Source: Bacillota bacterium (GTDB lineage Bacteria; Bacillota; Clostridia; Lachnospirales; Lachnospiraceae). From it: a DNA stretch of 64,000 bases. Under the pieces are notes generated by a model. The model did no database searches. It was not told the origin of the DNA and was given only the letters and a program-made list of their open reading frames with translations. The position numbers and the translations under genes are program-made. The stretch spans positions 10,299 to 74,298 of the forward strand of contig JAEZFK010000024.1 of NCBI GenBank assembly GCA_023437715.1. Reading direction: 5' to 3'. Of this stretch, positions 48,661-58,544 are shown in pieces; the stretch's first letter is position 1; every line of letters begins with the position of its first letter.

Positions 48661-49635
48661 ATGAAAAAGAACGGTTTATTATTGGGAGTGGCAGGCCTTG
48701 CGGTCCTGTGCATCCTCTATGTGGGAGTCGGTCAATATATGGACCGCTCCCAGAAAAAGGCGGAGCAGAAGGAGGAAGATGCCAAGGTCTATATGACCAA
48801 CTTATCCGGTGTTTCCGCAATTTCCTATGATTATAAAGGACAGGAGCTGTCCTTTACGAAAAAGGACGGAGCCTGGAAATATGACGGGGATGAGCTCTTT
48901 CCCGTAAAGCAGGCGAAGCTGGATTCCCTGGCTTCCACAGCCTCAAAGCTTGAGGCCGTGAGAAAGCTGGAGGGAGGCGACGGCTTAAGCGCCTATGGCC
49001 TGGATGCTCCGGCAAGAACGGTGGAGGTCACGGCAGAGGACGGAACCAAGTCAACCATCCTTTTGGGCTCCACTACCTCAGACGGGGACTATTATGCCCT
49101 CATCCAGGGGGAGGATACGCCTTATCTTATCAGCTCCTCCCTTTTTACCGAGACAGACAGCGGCCTTGACACTCTCCAGGCCCTGGAGGAATTTCCCGCC
49201 ATTGAAGGCACCGACATAACGGGCATTACCATAACAAAGGAGGGGGCCAGCGAGCATTATGTGAAAAAGAAGCTTGACGATAAGGACGGAACCGTGGAGT
49301 GGTACAAGGATTCCTCCGACTCCCCGGACAACAAGCTTTCCGATAACTCCGGCCTAAATGTCCTGGCAGATTCTCTCAGCAGCTTAACGGTAAAGAGCTG
49401 TCCTAATTACAAGGTACAGGAAAGCGAGCTGGCAGGCTACGGGCTTGACCATCCGGCTGCCGTCATTACCTATACCTATGAGAAAAACGGTTCTGAGGAA
49501 ACATTTACCTTGAATGTAGGCTCATTGAACCAGGATTCCACCTGTTATTATACCAGGACGGATAATTCCTCTAATGTAAATGAAATTGAGAAAGCTTCTA
49601 TTGATAAATGTTTAACGGTAAATAATGGAATTTAA
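48661..49635 (+). CDS. DUF4340 domain-containing membrane-anchored protein
   Basis: 324 residues from ATG 48661, with AAGGAGG upstream; an earlier reading from 48562 lies inside the previous gene. One N-terminal membrane segment (LLLGVAGLAVLCILYVGVGQYM) precedes an extracellular domain with two similar beta-rich repeats, including LTVKSCPNYKVQESELAGYGLDHP. DUF4340 proteins normally accompany Gld-type ABC genes, and their role is not established. A strong terminator follows the gene. Confidence 0.85.
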   Translation: MKKNGLLLGVAGLAVLCILYVGVGQYMDRSQKKAEQKEEDAKVYMTNLSGVSAISYDYKGQELSFTKKDGAWKYDGDELFPVKQAKLDSLASTASKLEAVRKLEGGDGLSAYGLDAPARTVEVTAEDGTKSTILLGSTTSDGDYYALIQGEDTPYLISSSLFTETDSGLDTLQALEEFPAIEGTDITGITITKEGASEHYVKKKLDDKDGTVEWYKDSSDSPDNKLSDNSGLNVLADSLSSLTVKSCPNYKVQESELAGYGLDHPAAVITYTYEKNGSEETFTLNVGSLNQDSTCYYTRTDNSSNVNEIEKASIDKCLTVNNGI

Positions 49636-49660
49636 GGAATAACGGCTGTTGAGAAATAAG

Positions 49661-49704
49661 GCAGAGGTGCAGAAAGCGGAATACTTTTTACACCTCTGCT
49701 TTTT
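49661..49704 (+). terminator. Rho-independent terminator of the Gld-type operon
   Basis: GCAGAGGTG (49661-49669) pairs with CACCTCTGC (49691-49699), followed by TTTTT. Confidence 0.85.
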
Positions 49705-49788
49705 GCGGTCCATGGCTTCCATAACCAGAATTTATGGTATTAATTCCAATCTCATATATTCTTTTCCTGAAAAAATATTTTATTTTAG

Positions 49789-49817
49789 TTGAAAATTCCC
49801 GATAAATGTTCTATTAT
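49789..49817 (+). promoter_or_regulatory. Promoter of leuB-ilvD-ilvB
   Basis: TTGAAA (49789-49794), a 17-base spacer and TATTAT (49812-49817), 50 bases before leuB. I see no T-box or leader peptide in the short leader. Confidence 0.7.
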
Positions 49818-49866
49818 GAGAAGAAATACATTAGCATAGTACAGTGATATAGAGGGAGAAATAGAG

Positions 49867-50955
49867 ATGAATTACAGCATTGCAGTGATTCCCGGCGACG
49901 GGATAGGGCCTGAAATCATTGGGGAGGCGAAAAAAGTTCTCGATAAGGTGGGAAATGTATACGGCCATGAATTCAAGTATACAGAGGTATTAATGGGCGG
50001 CATTTCCATTGATACATACGGCGTTCCCTTAACTGATGAGGCGTTGGAAACAGCAAAAAACAGTGATTCCGTTCTCCTGGGAGCAGTTGGCGGAAATGTA
50101 GGAAATTCAAAATGGTACGATGTGGCACCGAATTTGAGACCTGAAGCGGGGCTGCTGGCGATCCGCAAAGGTCTTAATTTATTTGCTAATATCCGCCCTG
50201 CCTATCTCTATAAAGAACTGGCGGAGGCCTGTCCCTTAAAAAAGGAGATCATCGGGGACGGCTTTGACATGATAATCATGCGGGAGCTGACCGGAGGCCT
50301 GTATTTCGGGGACCGGTACACCAGGGAGGTGGACGGCGTCATGACAGCCGTGGACACCCTTACCTACAATGAAAATGAAATAAGAAGAATTGCGGTGAAA
50401 GCCTTTGATATTGCCATGAAGCGCAAAAAGCAGGTAATCAGCGTGGATAAGGCCAATGTCCTTGATTCCTCCAGACTTTGGAGAAAGGTGGTGGAGGAAG
50501 TGGCAAAGGACTATCCGGAGGTTTCCCTCAGCCATATGCTGGTGGATAACTGCGCCATGCAGCTGGTGATGAACCCGGGCCAGTTTGATGTGGTCCTGAC
50601 AGAGAACATGTTTGGAGATATCTTATCCGATGAAGCCAGCATGATCACAGGCTCTATCGGAATGCTGTCCTCGGCCAGCATGAACGAGAGCAAATTCGGA
50701 ATGTATGAGCCAAGTCACGGTTCCGCCCCGGACATTGCGGGAAAGAACCTTGCAAATCCCATTGCCACTATTTTATCTGCGGCCATGATGCTTCGCTACT
50801 CCTTTGATTTAGACCGGGAGGCCGACGCCATGGAGGCTGCGGTGGAGGCTGTGCTGGCGGAGGGATACCGGACGGCGGATATTTTCTCTGAAGGCTGCGA
50901 AAAGGTTTCCACCACAGAGATGGGCAGCCTCATTGCGGACCGGATCGAAAAATAA
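49867..50955 (+). CDS. leuB: 3-isopropylmalate dehydrogenase
   Basis: 362 residues behind GAGGGAG. IAVIPGDGIGPEI is the N-terminus, and LRPEAGLLAIRKGLNLFANIRP, IMRELTGGLYFG and YEPSHGSAPDIAGKN are diagnostic of LeuB over isocitrate dehydrogenase. It oxidises and decarboxylates 3-isopropylmalate in leucine synthesis, using NAD+. It opens a branched-chain amino-acid cluster with ilvD and ilvB; leuA, leuC, leuD and ilvC are not in the window. Confidence 0.96.
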   Translation: MNYSIAVIPGDGIGPEIIGEAKKVLDKVGNVYGHEFKYTEVLMGGISIDTYGVPLTDEALETAKNSDSVLLGAVGGNVGNSKWYDVAPNLRPEAGLLAIRKGLNLFANIRPAYLYKELAEACPLKKEIIGDGFDMIIMRELTGGLYFGDRYTREVDGVMTAVDTLTYNENEIRRIAVKAFDIAMKRKKQVISVDKANVLDSSRLWRKVVEEVAKDYPEVSLSHMLVDNCAMQLVMNPGQFDVVLTENMFGDILSDEASMITGSIGMLSSASMNESKFGMYEPSHGSAPDIAGKNLANPIATILSAAMMLRYSFDLDREADAMEAAVEAVLAEGYRTADIFSEGCEKVSTTEMGSLIADRIEK

Positions 50956-51057
50956 ACCAATCATTGCCGGAAGCAGAAGAAAGCCTGAGGCTTTTGCCTG
51001 CTCCCGGATTTCCATATTATCAGTAATTATGAAAAAAAGAAAAGGAGTGTGCAGCAG

Positions 51058-52719
51058 ATGAAGAGTGATTCAGTAAAAAAAGGAATGCAGCAGGCGCCTC
51101 ACAGATCCCTGTTTAATGCGCTGGGGATGACAGAGGAAGAGATGGAGAAGCCTTTAATCGGCATTGTCAGTTCCTATAATGAAATTGTGCCGGGTCACAT
51201 GAACCTGGATAAGATCGTGGATGCGGTGAAGATGGGAGTTGCCATGGCGGGAGGAACCCCGGTAATGGTTCCGGCCATTGCGGTCTGCGACGGAATTGCC
51301 ATGGGACACATCGGCATGAAGTATTCCCTGGTTACCAGAGATCTGGTGGCGGATTCTACGGAATGTCTTGCCAAAGCCCACGCCTTTGATGCATTGGTCA
51401 TGGTTCCCAACTGTGACAAGAACGTTCCCGGACTTTTAATGGCTGCAGCCCGCATTAATGTACCCACAGTGTTCGTCAGTGGCGGACCTATGTTGGCCGG
51501 ACGTGTGCAAGGCCATAAGACCAGCCTTTCCAGCATGTTTGAAGCGGTGGGAGCCTATACTGCCGGAAACATGACGGAAGAGGAGGTAAGGGAATATGAA
51601 GAGAAAGCATGTCCTACCTGCGGCTCCTGCTCCGGCATGTATACGGCCAACAGCATGAACTGCTTAACCGAGGTGCTGGGCATGGGATTAAAAGGAAACG
51701 GAACCATACCTGCCGTATATTCCGAACGTTTAAAGCTGGCAAAGCATGCGGGCATGGCGGTTATGGAAATGTTAAAAAGGAATATCTGTCCCCGTGACAT
51801 TATGACGGAAAAAGCGTTCCGCAATGCCCTGACCATGGATATGGCCCTGGGCTGCAGCACCAACAGCATGCTTCACCTTCCAGCCATCGCCCACGAAGCA
51901 GGGGTGGACTTAAATCTGGAAATTGCAAATGAAATCAGCGCGGTTACTCCTAACCTTTGCCACCTGGCTCCGGCAGGTCCTACTTATATAGAAGATTTAA
52001 ATGAAGCGGGAGGCATTTACGCAGTCATGAACGAGCTGAGCAAGCTGGATCTTCTGAATCTGGACTGCATGACCGTTACAGGAAAAACTGTGGGAGAGAA
52101 CATCAAGGACTGCGTAAATAAAAACCCGGAGGTCATCCGTCCTGTGGAAGATCCCTACAGCAAGACCGGCGGCATCGCCATCTTAAAGGGAAATCTGGCC
52201 CCTGACTCTGCAGTTGTAAAGCGCTCCGCCGTTGCGCCCGAGATGTTAAAGCATGAAGGCCCAGCCAGAGTCTTTGACTGTGAGGAGGATGCCATTGAGG
52301 CCATTAAGGGCGGCAAAATCCAGGCAGGAGACGTGGTGGTCATCCGCTACGAAGGACCAAAGGGCGGCCCGGGCATGAGAGAGATGCTAAACCCCACCTC
52401 CGCCATTGCGGGCATGGGCCTTGGCTCTTCGGTAGCCCTCATTACGGACGGACGTTTCAGCGGAGCCTCCAGAGGCGCTTCCATCGGCCATGTATGTCCG
52501 GAAGCAGCGGTAGGCGGCCCCATTGCTCTTGTGGAAGAGGGAGATATTATTTCCATAGATATTGACAATCACCGTCTGGACATAAAGGTATCGGACGATG
52601 AGATGGCGGCCCGCAAGGAGAAATGGCAGCCCAGAAAGCCTCAGGTGACCAACGGGTATCTGGCCCGTTATGCGGCTATGGCAGCACCTGCCAGCCGGGG
52701 AGCCATTCTGGAAATTTAA
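51058..52719 (+). CDS. ilvD: Dihydroxy-acid dehydratase
   Basis: 553 residues from ATG 51058, with AAAGGAGTG upstream; a GTG at 51049 is less likely. NCDKNVPGLLMA (Cys119) and CPTCGSCSGMYTANSMN (Cys185-191) hold the iron-sulfur ligands, and FSGASRGASIGHVCPEA is the C-terminal family block. It dehydrates the dihydroxy acids that lead to valine, isoleucine and pantothenate. It is oxygen-sensitive, in keeping with an anaerobe. ilvB follows 18 bases later. Confidence 0.97.
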   Translation: MKSDSVKKGMQQAPHRSLFNALGMTEEEMEKPLIGIVSSYNEIVPGHMNLDKIVDAVKMGVAMAGGTPVMVPAIAVCDGIAMGHIGMKYSLVTRDLVADSTECLAKAHAFDALVMVPNCDKNVPGLLMAAARINVPTVFVSGGPMLAGRVQGHKTSLSSMFEAVGAYTAGNMTEEEVREYEEKACPTCGSCSGMYTANSMNCLTEVLGMGLKGNGTIPAVYSERLKLAKHAGMAVMEMLKRNICPRDIMTEKAFRNALTMDMALGCSTNSMLHLPAIAHEAGVDLNLEIANEISAVTPNLCHLAPAGPTYIEDLNEAGGIYAVMNELSKLDLLNLDCMTVTGKTVGENIKDCVNKNPEVIRPVEDPYSKTGGIAILKGNLAPDSAVVKRSAVAPEMLKHEGPARVFDCEEDAIEAIKGGKIQAGDVVVIRYEGPKGGPGMREMLNPTSAIAGMGLGSSVALITDGRFSGASRGASIGHVCPEAAVGGPIALVEEGDIISIDIDNHRLDIKVSDDEMAARKEKWQPRKPQVTNGYLARYAAMAAPASRGAILEI

Positions 52720-52737
52720 AGGAGAGAGGAGCAGCCT

Positions 52738-54417
52738 ATGAGTACATTAGTAGGAGCGGAAATCGTTATAGAATGCCTGAAAGAACAGGGAGTTGATACT
52801 GTTTTCGGATATCCGGGCGGAACCATCTTAAATATATATGATGCCCTTTATAAGCATCAGGATGAGATCACCCATATCTTAACCTCCCACGAGCAGGGAG
52901 CAGCCCATGCGGCGGACGGATATGCCAGAGCCACGGGAAAGGTGGGCGTATGCCTTGCCACCTCAGGGCCCGGAGCCACCAACCTGGTGACCGGTATTGC
53001 AACTGCGTTTATGGATTCCATTCCCATGGTGGCAATCACCTGCAACGTGGCCGTAAACCTGCTGGGCAGAGACAGCTTCCAGGAGATTGACATTGCAGGC
53101 GTGACCATGCCTATTACCAAATACAACTTTATTGTAAAGGATATTTCAAAGCTGGCGGATACCATACGCCGGGCCTTTAAGATCGCCCAGACCGGAAGGC
53201 CGGGGCCTGTGCTGGTGGATATCACAAAGGATGTGACCTCCAGCCACTTTGAGTATGAATACCATGCTCCGGAACCCATTCTGCGCCAGGAGGACACCAT
53301 AACCGAAGAGGATTTGGACCAGGCCCTGCAGATGATCCGCAAGTCGGAAAAACCCTATATATTCGTAGGAGGGGGAGCAATTACGTCAGGTGCATCGGAG
53401 GAGCTTCGTTCCTTTGCCCACAAGATCCAGGCCCCTGTGGCGGACAGTCTCATGGGAAAGGGAGCCTTGGACGGAAACGACGAGCTGTATACCGGAATGG
53501 TGGGAATGCACGGAACCAAGACCTCCAACTTCGGAATTACGGAGTGCGACTTACTGATCGTGGTGGGAGCCCGTTTCAGCGACCGTGTGACCGGTAATGC
53601 GTCCAAGTTCGCCAAAAGGGCAAAGATTCTCCAGTTTGACGTGGATCCGGCGGAAATCAACAAGAATGTAAAGACCTATGCCAGCGTCATCGGCGATGTG
53701 AAAGTGATCTTAAAGAAGCTGAATGCCCGTCTGGACCCCATAAATCACGACGAATGGCTGGCTCACATCGACCGCTTAAAGGATATGTATCCCATGCGCT
53801 ATGAAAAGGGCACTTTAACAGGTCCCGGGATCATCGAAAAGATCTACGAGGTGACCAAGGGAGACGCCATCATTACCACCGAGGTTGGACAGCACCAGAT
53901 GTGGGCGGCCCAGTTCTATAAATATAAACAGCCCAGAAGCTTCATCACCTCCGGCGGCCTGGGAACCATGGGCTACGGCCTGGGAGCTTCCCTGGGAGCG
54001 AAAATGGGCTGTAAGGATAAGGTAGTCATCAACGTGGCAGGAGACGGTTGCTTCCGCATGAACATGAATGAGATCGCCACAGCCACCCGCTACAACATCC
54101 CCATCATCCAGGTGGTTTTAAACAACCACGTACTGGGCATGGTCCGCCAGTGGCAGACCCTGTTCTATGGAAAACGCTATTCACATACAGTATTGAATGA
54201 TCAGGTAGATTTTGTAAAGATAGCAGAAGGAATGGGCGCCAGGGCCTACCGCGTCACCAGCAAGGAAGAATTTGAGCCGGTGCTTCGGGAAGCCATTGAG
54301 TTAAACGTTCCTGTTGTTATAGATTGTCAGATTCACTGCGATGAAAAGGTGTTCCCGATGGTATCCCCGGGAGCCCCCATCCAGGATGCGTTTGATGCAG
54401 AAGACTTAAAGATCTAA
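52738..54417 (+). CDS. ilvB: Acetolactate synthase large subunit
   Basis: 559 residues behind GGAGAGAGGAG. The catalytic Glu is Glu52 in SHEQGAAHAADGYARATG. The thiamine-diphosphate motif is GDGCFRMNMNEIATATRYNIPI, and GRPGPVLVDITKDV and VGARFSDRVTGN are typical of anabolic AHAS. It condenses two pyruvates, or pyruvate with 2-oxobutyrate, as the first step of branched-chain amino-acid synthesis. No ilvN small subunit lies directly beside it, so the regulatory partner would be elsewhere. Confidence 0.96.
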   Translation: MSTLVGAEIVIECLKEQGVDTVFGYPGGTILNIYDALYKHQDEITHILTSHEQGAAHAADGYARATGKVGVCLATSGPGATNLVTGIATAFMDSIPMVAITCNVAVNLLGRDSFQEIDIAGVTMPITKYNFIVKDISKLADTIRRAFKIAQTGRPGPVLVDITKDVTSSHFEYEYHAPEPILRQEDTITEEDLDQALQMIRKSEKPYIFVGGGAITSGASEELRSFAHKIQAPVADSLMGKGALDGNDELYTGMVGMHGTKTSNFGITECDLLIVVGARFSDRVTGNASKFAKRAKILQFDVDPAEINKNVKTYASVIGDVKVILKKLNARLDPINHDEWLAHIDRLKDMYPMRYEKGTLTGPGIIEKIYEVTKGDAIITTEVGQHQMWAAQFYKYKQPRSFITSGGLGTMGYGLGASLGAKMGCKDKVVINVAGDGCFRMNMNEIATATRYNIPIIQVVLNNHVLGMVRQWQTLFYGKRYSHTVLNDQVDFVKIAEGMGARAYRVTSKEEFEPVLREAIELNVPVVIDCQIHCDEKVFPMVSPGAPIQDAFDAEDLKI

Positions 54418-54482
54418 CGAGCCATGTCAAACGCACCAAACCGCACCACATCGCAACACCCAAAATTTGAGGAGGAAGAGAT

Positions 54483-55568
54483 ATGAGCAGAGTGTACAAT
54501 TTTTCCGCAGGCCCAGCCGTGCTGCCGGAAGAAGTCTTAAGAGAAGCAGCCGAAGAGATGCTGGACTATAAGGGCAGCGGCATGTCCGTCATGGAGATGA
54601 GCCACAGAACAAAGCTCTTTGAGACCATCATCGGAGAAGCGGAGTCTGATCTCAGGGACTTGCTTGAAATTCCGGACAATTACAAAGTATTGTTTTTACA
54701 GGGCGGAGCCTCCCAGCAGTTTGCCATGGTTCCCATGAATTTATTCAAGAACCGTGTGGGAGATTACATCATTACGGGACAGTGGGCCAAGAAAGCATAC
54801 CAGGAAGCAAAGCTTTTCGGCACAGCCAATGCGCTGGCTTCCAGTGCCGACAAGACTTTCAGTTATATTCCGGATGTTTCGGACCTGCCTGTTTCCGATG
54901 ATGCGGATTACGTCTATATCTGTGAGAACAATACGATCTACGGTACAAAATACAAAAAATTGCCCAATACAAAGGGTAAAACACTGGTAGCTGATCTCTC
55001 CTCCTGTTTCTTATCCGAACCTGTTGACGTTTCAAAATACGGTCTGATCTTTGCCGGAGCCCAGAAGAACGTGGGACCTGCAGGCGTGGTCGTTGTCATC
55101 ATCCGCGAGGACCTGATTACGGAAGATGTACTTCCCGGCACGCCTACCATGCTCCGCTATAAGACTCATGCCGACGAAGGGTCTCTTTACAATACTCCTC
55201 CGGCCTACGGCATTTATATCTGCGGAAAGGTGTTCAAGTGGCTGAAAAACCGTGGCGGCCTTGAGGCTATGAAGAAATTCAATGAAAAGAAAGCGGCTGT
55301 TCTCTACGATTACCTGGACCAGAGCTCCTTGTTTAAGGGTACAGTGGTAAAAGAGGACCGTTCCCTCATGAATGTTCCCTTTGTAACAGGAAATGAGGAA
55401 CTGGACGCCCTGTTTGTAAAAGAGGCCAAGGCGGCAGGCTTTGAGAACTTAAAGGGCCACAGAACCGTAGGCGGAATGCGGGCCAGCATTTATAATGCAA
55501 TGCCCATGGAAGGCGTGGAATCGCTGGTGGCCTTTATGAAGGATTTTGAAGCAAAGCACGCGAAATAG
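54483..55568 (+). CDS. serC: Phosphoserine aminotransferase
   Basis: 361 residues behind GAGGAGGAAG. VYNFSAGPAVLPEEVLREAAEEM, GMSVMEMSHR and FLQGGASQQFAMVPMNL are diagnostic of SerC. DLSSCFLSEPVDVSKYGLIFAGAQKNVGPAGV carries the pyridoxal-phosphate Lys in AQKN. It makes phosphoserine from phosphohydroxypyruvate, directly upstream of serA, so the first two serine-pathway steps are cotranscribed. The 65-base gap after ilvB has no visible terminator. Confidence 0.97.
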   Translation: MSRVYNFSAGPAVLPEEVLREAAEEMLDYKGSGMSVMEMSHRTKLFETIIGEAESDLRDLLEIPDNYKVLFLQGGASQQFAMVPMNLFKNRVGDYIITGQWAKKAYQEAKLFGTANALASSADKTFSYIPDVSDLPVSDDADYVYICENNTIYGTKYKKLPNTKGKTLVADLSSCFLSEPVDVSKYGLIFAGAQKNVGPAGVVVVIIREDLITEDVLPGTPTMLRYKTHADEGSLYNTPPAYGIYICGKVFKWLKNRGGLEAMKKFNEKKAAVLYDYLDQSSLFKGTVVKEDRSLMNVPFVTGNEELDALFVKEAKAAGFENLKGHRTVGGMRASIYNAMPMEGVESLVAFMKDFEAKHAK

Positions 55569-55604
55569 GCAGACAGAAGAAACAAGGACAGAATGGAGGA
55601 AATC

Positions 55605-56768
55605 ATGAAAAAGATTCATTGCCTTAATGCGATCTCCGCTTATGGAACCGCATTGCTGACGGAGGATTATACATTAACCGATCATATGACTGAGGCTGAC
55701 GGAGTGCTGGTGCGCAGCGCCGCTATGCACGATATGGAGCTGCCGGATGGACTTCTGGCCATTGCCAGAGCAGGGGCGGGTGTCAATAATATTCCCCTGG
55801 ACGCCTGTGCAGAAAAGGGAATCGTTGTGTTTAACACACCCGGGGCCAATGCCAACGGCGTAAAGGAACTGGTCATCGCAGGCCTTATGCTGGCTTCCCG
55901 GGACATTGCAGGCGGCATGGAGTGGTGCAAAGCCAATAAAGAGGATGCGAACATTGCAAAGGCTGCGGAAAAAGCCAAGGCGGCATTTGCCGGATGTGAG
56001 ATCAAGGGCAGAAAGCTGGGGGTCATCGGTCTTGGGGCCATCGGCGCTGAGGTTGCCAACGCCTGTTCCTACTTAGGGATGGAGGTTTACGGATACGACC
56101 CGTTTATTTCCGTAAATGCGGCCTGGGGACTTTCCAGAAACGTCAAGCACATCACCTCTGTGGAAACCATTTATAAGGAGTGCGACTACATCACCCTTCA
56201 CGTTCCCCTTATGGACGCCACCAAGGGAATGATCAATAAGGCGGCTCTGGAGGTCATGAAGGACGGCGTTATAGTCTTAAATTTTGCAAGGGATATTCTT
56301 GTAAATGAGGATGATATGGCCGAGGCATTACAGTCCGGCAAGGTAAAGAAATATGTCACCGATTTCCCAAATCCAAAGTCCGTTCACATGGAAGGGGCTA
56401 TCGTGATTCCTCATCTGGGCGCTTCCACGGAAGAGGCCGAGGACAACTGCGCCAGAATGGCAGTAGAGGAAATCATGGATTATATTGATAACGGAAACAT
56501 CCGTAATTCCGTAAACTTCCCTTCCTGCAATATGGGGGTCTGCGGCGGAGCCAGCCGTATTGCGGTGCTCCATTTAAATATTCCCAACATGCTCGGTCAG
56601 GTCACAGGAATCCTGGCGGCAGCCGGAGTGAATATCTCCGACATGACCAACAAGAGCCGTGACAAGTACGCCTATACGCTCCTGGATCTGGAAAGCGTTC
56701 CGGACGCTGCCAGCATGGAGAAGCTAAGCGGCATTAAGGGCGTGCTCCGGGTGCGAGTGATTAAATAG
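55605..56768 (+). CDS. serA: D-3-phosphoglycerate dehydrogenase
   Basis: 387 residues from ATG 55605, with GGAGG upstream. The Rossmann motif is LGVIGLGAIGAEVANACSYLG (about 141-160). A catalytic His region is seen in IVIPHLGASTEEAEDNCARMA, and a C-terminal ACT domain (about 318-387, VLHLNIPNMLGQVTGILAAAGVNISDM) would sense serine. It carries out the first committed step of serine synthesis. The DUF1015 gene follows 10 bases later. Confidence 0.96.
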   Translation: MKKIHCLNAISAYGTALLTEDYTLTDHMTEADGVLVRSAAMHDMELPDGLLAIARAGAGVNNIPLDACAEKGIVVFNTPGANANGVKELVIAGLMLASRDIAGGMEWCKANKEDANIAKAAEKAKAAFAGCEIKGRKLGVIGLGAIGAEVANACSYLGMEVYGYDPFISVNAAWGLSRNVKHITSVETIYKECDYITLHVPLMDATKGMINKAALEVMKDGVIVLNFARDILVNEDDMAEALQSGKVKKYVTDFPNPKSVHMEGAIVIPHLGASTEEAEDNCARMAVEEIMDYIDNGNIRNSVNFPSCNMGVCGGASRIAVLHLNIPNMLGQVTGILAAAGVNISDMTNKSRDKYAYTLLDLESVPDAASMEKLSGIKGVLRVRVIK

Positions 56769-56778
56769 AGGAGACAGT

Positions 56779-58017
56779 ATGGCAATTGTGAAACCATTTC
56801 AATGCGTCAGGCCTGAGGAGAGGTATGCCCGTCAGGTGGCGGCTCTTCCCTATGATGTGTACAACAGGAAAGAAGCCTGTCAGGTGACTGCGGCGAATCC
56901 CAAATCATTTTTAAATATTGACAGGCCGGAAACCCAGTTTTCCGACGATGTAGACATATATGACGGCCGGGTTTATGAAAAAGCGGCTCAGATGTTAAAA
57001 GACTGGCTGGAGGACGGGACCTTTGAGGAAGACCGTCAGGAGGCCTACTATATCTATGAGCTTGTCATGAACGGGCGGAGCCAGACAGGAATCGTGGCCT
57101 GCTCCTCCATTGATGATTACATAGGCGGCGTTATAAAAAAGCATGAAAATACCAGAGAAGAAAAGGAAGTGGACAGGATACGCCACGTGGATGCCACGGA
57201 TGCCCAGACCGGTCCCATTTTCCTGGCTTACCGTTCCAATGAAGCCATTAACCGGCTGGTGGATGTAATCACAGCCTCAGCCCCCCTCTATGACTTTGTT
57301 GCGGAGGACGGGGTCAGCCACAGGGTTTGGCGGACCTCGGACGAGAGCATGGTCCGCAGCATCCGGGAGGCCTTTGCCGGTATACCGGCTACCTATATTG
57401 CGGACGGCCATCACAGGGCCGCTTCTGCCGTTAAGGTGGGAATTAAAAGGCGTCAGGAGAACCCGGGATATACGGGAGAAGAGCCCTTTAATTATTTCCT
57501 TTCCGTGCTGTTTCCCGATGACCAGCTGATGATCATGCCCTATAACCGGGTGGTGAAGGATTTAAACGGGCTTTCGAAAGAGGAATGCCTTGACCGGATC
57601 AGGGAAGGGTTTGAGATATCCTGTATGGGAAGCGAAGTCTTTGCTCCCGGGGAGAAAGGCTCTTTCGGCATGTATCTGGATCAGAAGTGGTACTGCTTAA
57701 AGGCCAGAGACTTCTTAAAATCGCCGGATCCGGTGAAAGGGCTTGACGTTTCCATCCTTCAGGACGGCCTCTTATCCCCGGTTCTGGGAATCGGAGATCC
57801 GAGAACGGATAAGAGGATCGATTTCATCGGAGGAATCCGGGGGCTTAAGGAGCTGGAGAGGCGGTGTGCAGAGGACATGGAAGTGGCTTTTTCCATGTAT
57901 CCCACCTCCATACAGGAGCTCTTTGACGTGGCGGACGCAGGTCTTTTGATGCCGCCTAAATCCACCTGGTTTGAACCGAAGCTTCGAAGCGGGCTGTTCA
58001 TCCACAAATTAAAATAA
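56779..58017 (+). CDS. DUF1015 family protein linked to serine biosynthesis
   Basis: 412 residues. IVKPFQCVRPEERYARQVAALPYDVYNRKEA and the conserved YIADGHHRAASA match DUF1015 (PF06245). The family's biochemical function is not established; it is often adjacent to serC and serA in Clostridia, as here. The gene shares the operon, 10 bases after serA, and ends before a bidirectional terminator. There is no signal peptide or membrane segment, so it is cytoplasmic. A role around phosphoserine or hydroxypyruvate metabolism is conjecture. Confidence 0.9.
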   Translation: MAIVKPFQCVRPEERYARQVAALPYDVYNRKEACQVTAANPKSFLNIDRPETQFSDDVDIYDGRVYEKAAQMLKDWLEDGTFEEDRQEAYYIYELVMNGRSQTGIVACSSIDDYIGGVIKKHENTREEKEVDRIRHVDATDAQTGPIFLAYRSNEAINRLVDVITASAPLYDFVAEDGVSHRVWRTSDESMVRSIREAFAGIPATYIADGHHRAASAVKVGIKRRQENPGYTGEEPFNYFLSVLFPDDQLMIMPYNRVVKDLNGLSKEECLDRIREGFEISCMGSEVFAPGEKGSFGMYLDQKWYCLKARDFLKSPDPVKGLDVSILQDGLLSPVLGIGDPRTDKRIDFIGGIRGLKELERRCAEDMEVAFSMYPTSIQELFDVADAGLLMPPKSTWFEPKLRSGLFIHKLK

Positions 58018-58029
58018 AATTCCAAAATA

Positions 58030-58066
58030 AAAATACCGTTCCGGTGTGTCTACTGGGACGGTATTT
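58030..58066. terminator. Bidirectional terminator between DUF1015 and the LuxR-type regulator
   Basis: AAATACCGTTCC and GGGACGGTATTT form a stem with T-rich sequence on the right and A-rich sequence on the left, so it can end both converging transcripts. Confidence 0.75.
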
Positions 58067-58544
58067 CATTTTCCGGTTCTTTTCCTAACTTTTCCTTGCG
58101 GTATATGTCATAGACTTCAAGAAGCTGGGGACGTTTTACGACTCCTATTTTCTGAAAGATATTATGGACATGGGTTTTTGCTGTTCCAAGGGATATATAA
58201 AGGTCATCGCTGATTTCCTGGTTTGTTTTATCCATGAGAAGCACTCCTAAAATTTCCCGTTCCCTGGAGGTTAAACGGTATTCCTCGCTGAAATGATACA
58301 GGATGCTTTCCTCAATGTCAGAGGGAAGATTCCCTCTGGTCTGGCTGGTTACATTGGAAACAATGGTGTTGTTCTTCAGTGAAATCCTCAGATAATACAT
58401 TAAATACCCGGCGGAAAAGACGGCGTAAACCAGATACAGAATATCGGAGGTATAGCTCCGGTTATTCATGTTGATATAATATTTTGAATAGGTATCGAAG
58501 TTAAAGATCACGATGGTATCCTCTGCAATAATGCAGAGATTCAT
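58050..58544 (-). CDS. LuxR-type regulator, C-terminal part (DNA-binding half, separate frame)
   Basis: 164 residues from ATG 58544, reverse strand. A short membrane segment (ILYLVYAVFSAGYLMYYL) precedes a LuxR-type helix-turn-helix with LTSREREILGVLLMDKTNQEISDDLYISLGTAKTHVHNIFQKIGV. The frame continues upstream through GCTGTT and the T-tract (A on the + strand) without a stop, so the original gene clearly ran on into the membrane half at 58501-59070. With one base fewer in the 12-T tract the two halves form one protein of about 340 residues. This resembles AguR, the membrane-bound LuxR-type regulator of agmatine deiminase operons, and the agmatine genes lie divergently next door. As it stands, this half alone lacks most of the sensor. 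Confidence 0.8.
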   Translation of the reverse strand: MNLCIIAEDTIVIFNFDTYSKYYINMNNRSYTSDILYLVYAVFSAGYLMYYLRISLKNNTIVSNVTSQTRGNLPSDIEESILYHFSEEYRLTSREREILGVLLMDKTNQEISDDLYISLGTAKTHVHNIFQKIGVVKRPQLLEVYDIYRKEKLGKEPENEIPSQ